Assembly: GCA_040954595.2 (NCBI GenBank)
Contig: CM082585.2
Coordinates: 5,208,001-5,272,000, forward strand
DNA length: 64,000 nucleotides
Direction of reading: 5' to 3'
Origin: Balanoglossus misakiensis
Taxonomy: Eukaryota > Hemichordata
The notes under the pieces are model-generated. The model had not been told where the DNA came from. It did not search any database and saw nothing but the letters and a program-made list of their open reading frames with translations. Shown here piece by piece: positions 60,301-64,000 of the stretch (positions are counted from its first letter, which is position 1; each line of letters begins with the position of its first letter). The translations under genes and the position numbers were made by a program.

Positions 60301-63300
60301 ATTTCTCGGTTAAAAACAGAATATGGCGTCTCCCGATTGCAATAATATAGTCTCCACTGGGGAAAAAACGGGGTGGAGTTGATTCTATGGCAATTATCAA
60401 ACAATTAACAAGTATATTTCATAAAGTTAACCTTTCACAAATACTTCACTGAATGCTTTTCATGATATTCAACTTCATTTGACCAAAAGCTTACCGTCCC
60501 CGATATTTCAACTGTTGGTCATCATGTTATATTTGGTCATTCATATAATCCCGTTTTCAGCTGGGAACTACTAGTTTTAGTGGCTATAGGCCCTACTGAC
60601 AGAATGCTCAAAACAACCGAATAAGGGCCCATCTCCCCCGTGTTCAGGTTTCATGTACAATTTCGTAGGAATTCCTGAGAAAAAATGATGTGAAATACAA
60701 CCGTACATGTGATTGGTGTAGTATGTTGGCAAATCAGTTCCTGTGATGACGTGTCTATCATGTCCTCCCATTGGATGGTATCCACGTGACACAGATCTCT
60801 ATTACCGGACACGTTGACATTCCCCATCGCAATTTCTGGAGTTAGGAAAATAGACAATGGAATATTCCAGTTAGAATACATGGTTAACACAGTCATTGCG
60901 TGACTGCACAGATAGAAAAAAATCAGGAAGATAATATTTGTCTTATTTTGTCAGTCGGTGTACAATAATGTATGTGTACTGTGAATGTTTTAGTTGCAAG
61001 GATTTAAATGAATTCAAAAAATCCAATACCAAACACAAAGAAACTGAAAGAAAAACGAAACTCGCGAAAAAGAAAACTCACAAAAAATATACCGAAAATA
61101 TATTCAGCAGTTACAGCTAGGGTCCCTTTAAAGTGCGTAGCTCGTCTCACGCGCATGCGCGTAACTTCCCAGCAAACTTTCCGTTCGATGCATTCAAATG
61201 GTGGACTGCCTTCGCTTCCTTCCATAATTCATGCGCACCGTATAAGTAGATTCTGGTTTTGTTCATCCTTTTCACCCAAGCTAGTGTCTTTTCCCGATCT
61301 CCGACACAGATTATGGTCGCCGCCATCTTGTGTGAGCACTGCCTTATGGGATTGACTGTTCACTAAACGTCTGTAACCAGCGGCTACAGTTGGAACATGC
61401 GTGTGAGACGAGCTACGCGCTTTAACCCTATGCAGAGCAATAAGAAAATGGTTATAACTCACCTTTAAGCGAATAGAGAGGCAATTCTCTGAGGCCTACA
61501 CCTGGCTGTGCAGTGTCGTAATTCAACACGACAAGAAGGGCATTGTTGTTCCAAAATCTCTCCTGTCCACGAATCACTCGTAAATTAGTCAAGGGAACCA
61601 CGGGAACAACATTCACGGCGATCAGGACGTATCCACTCACTTCCTGGATGCTTTCCAGGAAAGACAGATCCATGCTTGGGTCGTTCAAACCCACGATTTC
61701 CAAGTTTCCGTCCACATGTGTACACCCTTCGTATGTGTACCGCAGACGCTCGTAGTGTACGCTGTTATCTTCAAGTATGGAAAGACCGTTGTTGGTTCCA
61801 CTGCATACTTGAATATACAAAGAATAATTAAAATAGACACACGGTTTACTAATTTAAGTGGAAATTCGGTTATCCATGACCAGGTCCAAGATGGTGAATC
61901 TTTATTACTGCCGAACCAAAATCCAATGTTATTCATAACCATTTTCAGACTGGAGTATAAACAGTGTCTTGTACCAAACATAATTAAGGGGAAAAGGGCA
62001 GCGAGAGACAGACTTTGTCCCTTTAATGGAAGGCTACAGAAGCAAAAGTCACTGCACTATTTGACTTTGTCCTTTACAAACTCATGAGTAATACCTCTCT
62101 TTTTACGTCCATGGTAATACGAAGGTCTCCGGATATGAGAAAAACACATAAGTACTAAAGGTGAAGGACTTCACTCCCCCGCCCGTTCGTGTTTGCCTGT
62201 CAACTTCGAGAAACATATATACTTTTCCGGAACTGTCTGATAATGTTATAACTGTAGTGACATCAGATGAGTAGGGAGTCGTATAATTTATTGGTGTCGG
62301 CATGTGGATGAGGTTGGCGATAACCCTGACCCTCAAAAGTCAAAGGTCATAATGAATTGCCGCCCTTGCATGAACCACATGCAATCACGTAGACATTCAA
62401 TCGGGGATCTGGTTACGGGACTCAACACATCACAGAAACTTTAGACATTGTTCTAGTGTTATGGGGAAAGTTACGAACAGGTTGTAAGGTCACATTTAGT
62501 TACCAGATAAATTAAAGATTTCGGCCGAGTTGTAAATTGGCAAAAACACGCCACATTTCATATCACGTGCCGTATCCACATTCAGGGGCGGCAGAAAACA
62601 AAGAAAACGTTAGTCTGGTTCCCTGCCCCAATCCCACCGCTGGCTGCGCTACGCTAAAGGGAAAGGGTCAGGCACGGCCAATTGTAAACATGGCTCTCAT
62701 TGGTCAATACATACGAACATTAAGTTGTTAAGTTGATATGTTTTTGTAAGATACTCATTTCCCGTTCTCTCCTTCACCTCCATTAATGTTTATCATTCGA
62801 TTTCCAACTTTACAACAAACGAAACAAAATAAACTGCCTGGATGAATCTTGACTGGCGTACGGACATTGGAGGCATCCATCTTGTTTATGATCACGTGGT
62901 TTATGATTTCACACCCAGGTTTCTGGGTGTGAAATCGGGCCGTACCTGACCCCTTTCCCCTTAGCGTAGCGCAGCCAGCGGTGGGATTGGGGCAGGGAAC
63001 CAGACTAAGAAAACGTGTAACAGTGAAGTTTGGGGCAAAGGTCACGTGGCATTTGCTTTCTACATTGTTTGTGTCGTGGTTCTTATCGCGACTCTACGCT
63101 CCTGTCGGATATGTTGTTTATATGTCAGTTGTTATCAGCAGAAATCAGAAACCGGTGAAGATTAGGTCATGCGTGTATTCGTAAGGAAGGCACGTACACC
63201 GTCTACGGGGTGTGCCCAACTCCATCGTGTACTTAGGTACGCGTATACGACGAGAAAGCATCTCACAATGGATACATGTGGATATATAGTTAATCAACTT

Positions 63301-63883
63301 TCAACCACACACACCTTCCGTCCCGCTTGTATGATATGGGAGTAAAAACTCGCCCAAAATGAATAAATGGTAGAGACCAATTATTCATTTTGGAAAGTCT
63401 TTTACTCTCGTGTCTACTAACGGGATGGAAATTGTTAGTGGTTGAACGTTCATTCACTACATATACACATGTACAATAACATAAACGGTGTCTTGTATCA
63501 AACATAATTAAAGGGGAAAAGGGCAGCGAGATAGAGACATTGTCCCTTTAATGCTTTTTGAGCTTTTGTTGACATATTATTATAGCTAACGTTGAATTCT
63601 AATTTGCTTTTGTGGTCTATATAAGCCAAATGACGTGTATCGTGAAGGAAACATCATAGGTCAGAAACCTTCGTCAACAATCTCACAATCAGCAACGACA
63701 CACCGTTTGTCTTGGTCATTTTTAAAAAGGGGATCAAGATCACGAAATAACTGCATTTTGTTAATTTTCAGCGGTAACTGTTTTCGAACAGCTGGTCAGG
63801 ACATTGGGACATATCTTACCTTTTCTCTCCGCAACTGATGAGCTGAGAACAGCGGCTAAAATCAGAGCGAACTTGCAGTCCAT
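45318..63883 (-). CDS. Secreted ErbB/EGFR-like ectodomain protein with C-terminal coiled coil, 690 aa
   Basis: Sixteen exons, all phase-consistent: 63883-63820, 61807-61463, 60835-60707, 60142-60083, 59828-59710, 59514-59400, 59189-59088, 58756-58624, 58579 equivalent at 48579-48418, 48102-47900, 47782-47647, 47206-47140, 46676-46549, 46286-46205, 45929-45869, 45484-45318 (exon 9 is 48579-48418). Signal peptide [21 protein letters not shown]1 about 22-179 ([23 protein letters not shown]); furin-like CR1 about 180-311 ([14 protein letters not shown]); L2 about 312-477 ([30 protein letters not shown]); CR2 about 478-635 ([18 protein letters not shown]). This is the full ErbB extracellular plan. 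Exon 16 then encodes residues 636-690 with no membrane segment: heptads I649-L652-V656-L659-V663-L666-L670 and a stop. No kinase is visible downstream, where a convergent gene lies. Role inferred: soluble ligand-binding or decoy ErbB, oligomerised by the tail. The exon 3 donor (ACAT|gtacgg) is the least certain site. Confidence 0.88.
45521..45827. mobile_element. Foldback MITE, near-complete, in ErbB-like intron 15
   Basis: Left end TTAAAGGGACAATGTCCC; long complementary arms including gttcgacgacacacaactt and its complement around aaaatgaataattggtc. Right end degraded (gagggagacctttaa). Confidence 0.7.
47361..47430. repeat. (CTGT)n imperfect microsatellite
   Basis: Mixed ctgt/ccgt units in intron 11 of the ErbB-like gene. 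Confidence 0.85.
48146..48298. mobile_element. Foldback MITE, internally deleted, in ErbB-like intron 9
   Basis: TTAAAGGGACAAAG at the left, TTCCTTTAA at the right, with only part of the inner arms left. Confidence 0.65.
48601..50482. repeat. 88-bp hairpin satellite, block 1
   Basis: About 21 monomers of roughly 84-88 bp (atgggttatagcccat core). Each monomer is an imperfect palindrome: CCCATGAAAATCATC...AATGACGA on one arm and TCGTCATTTTTTGAT...ATCATGGG on the other. The array starts about 20 bp upstream of the exon 9 acceptor. Confidence 0.97.
50631..51320. repeat. Three 240-bp tandem repeats inside the satellite
   Basis: Units start at ctgctctggatgcc (50,631; 50,870; about 51,110). Each contains AGGTCAAAGGTCA, a perfect DR1 nuclear-receptor element (50660, 50899, 51139). 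The third unit is the most diverged. Confidence 0.9.
51741..51800. repeat. (ATCC/ATAC)n microsatellite
   Basis: catacatccatacatcc-type units at the right side of the satellite interruption. Confidence 0.85.
51820..51856. repeat. Short inverted repeat at satellite junction
   Basis: AGGTCCCATGGTATA and TATACCAATGGGACCT pair around ATATGCC, exactly where satellite block 2 begins. A ggtcccat copy also sits at the left junction (about 50,500), suggesting an insertion boundary. Confidence 0.6.
51857..57872. repeat. 88-bp hairpin satellite, block 2
   Basis: About 69 further monomers in the same orientation as block 1. Higher-order groups of alternating variants (gcgagtttccgaattttt versus ccgagtttgctaattttc) recur, pointing to amplification of multi-monomer blocks. 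Confidence 0.97.
57873..58431. repeat. (ATGT)n microsatellite
   Basis: About 140 units with few substitutions, followed by a short (GT)n/G-rich tail, directly abutting the satellite. The long frames in all directions are artefacts. Confidence 0.98.
61960..62026. mobile_element. Foldback MITE, right-end fragment, in ErbB-like intron 1
   Basis: Ends gggcagcgagagacagactttgtccctttaa; matches the terminal part of the other copies. Confidence 0.65.
62608..63016. mobile_element. Foldback element with about 75-bp inverted termini
   Basis: Arms 62608-62680 and 62938-63016 are near-perfect complements (tctggttccctgccccaatc and gattggggcagggaaccaga inside them). The 260-bp centre is non-coding. Lies in ErbB-like intron 1. 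Confidence 0.75.
63274..63551. mobile_element. Foldback MITE, left end missing, in ErbB-like intron 1
   Basis: Both inner arms and the right terminus (gacattgtccctttaa) are present; the outer left arm is lost. Confidence 0.65.
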
Positions 63884-64000
63884 GGTGGACAATCCAGATT
63901 TCTGAGCGCGGTCTTGTCCGGCTTAGAGATTTACTGTACCACGATTGTTTGCCTCGGCTGATAACCTTTTGATAACACGATTGACAGGAAATAACAGGTC

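Overview
The window is nuclear DNA of an invertebrate animal. It has spliced genes with GT-AG introns, an ErbB/EGFR-type extracellular region spread over 16 phase-consistent exons, a metazoan non-LTR retrotransposon remnant, foldback MITEs, long tetranucleotide repeats and an intronic satellite. Base composition is AT-rich. The sequence alone does not fix the phylum; a marine deuterostome or lophotrochozoan would fit.

Region 1 (about 1.4-36.1 kb) is the unusual part. It holds a dense cluster of at least 15 very small genes, plus one broken copy, that I cannot assign to any family I know. Two architectures share one short motif, D/S-x-N-E-P and variants (called the NEP motif here only as a working label). 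The first type is spliced and about 61-66 codons long. Four independent genes (at 5.8, 10.6, 12.7 and 15.6 kb) each have three coding exons, both introns in phase 1, a NEP motif near the N-terminus and another near residue 30, and a stop 17-23 nt into exon 3 directly after an Arg codon. Three of the four have exactly 195 coding nt. Three start MGxxxS, an N-myristoylation signature. The second type is intronless, 101-130 aa, with two copies of an H...C-x-[YW]...C-x(1-3)-C module and a NEP-like motif at or near the C-terminus. A block of about 6.6-7.0 kb carrying three of these genes (here E, F and G) is tandemly triplicated (11,966-32,602). Several promoters have TATA boxes and NF-kappaB-consensus sites, which suggests inducible, possibly immune or stress, expression. 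That last point is inference.

Region 2 (36.1-38.5 kb) has no confident gene, only one candidate minus-strand exon near 37.1-37.3 kb.

Region 3 (38.5-44.3 kb, plus strand) is a gene for an ADP-ribosylglycohydrolase/J1-crystallin-like protein, with eight coding exons if an upstream exon at 38,536 is included. Its intron 1 contains three consecutive inverted repeats. A reverse-transcriptase tail remnant lies just beyond its 3' end.

Region 4 (45.3-63.9 kb, minus strand) is a complete ErbB-like gene: signal peptide, L1, furin-like CR1, L2, CR2. It then has neither a transmembrane segment nor a kinase, but ends in a 55-residue tail with a clean coiled-coil heptad pattern. It appears to encode a secreted, probably oligomeric ErbB ectodomain (690 aa). 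Its roughly 10-kb intron 8 is almost entirely an 88-bp satellite whose monomers are themselves imperfect hairpins. That satellite is interrupted by a 240-bp tandem repeat and followed by about 560 bp of (ATGT)n.
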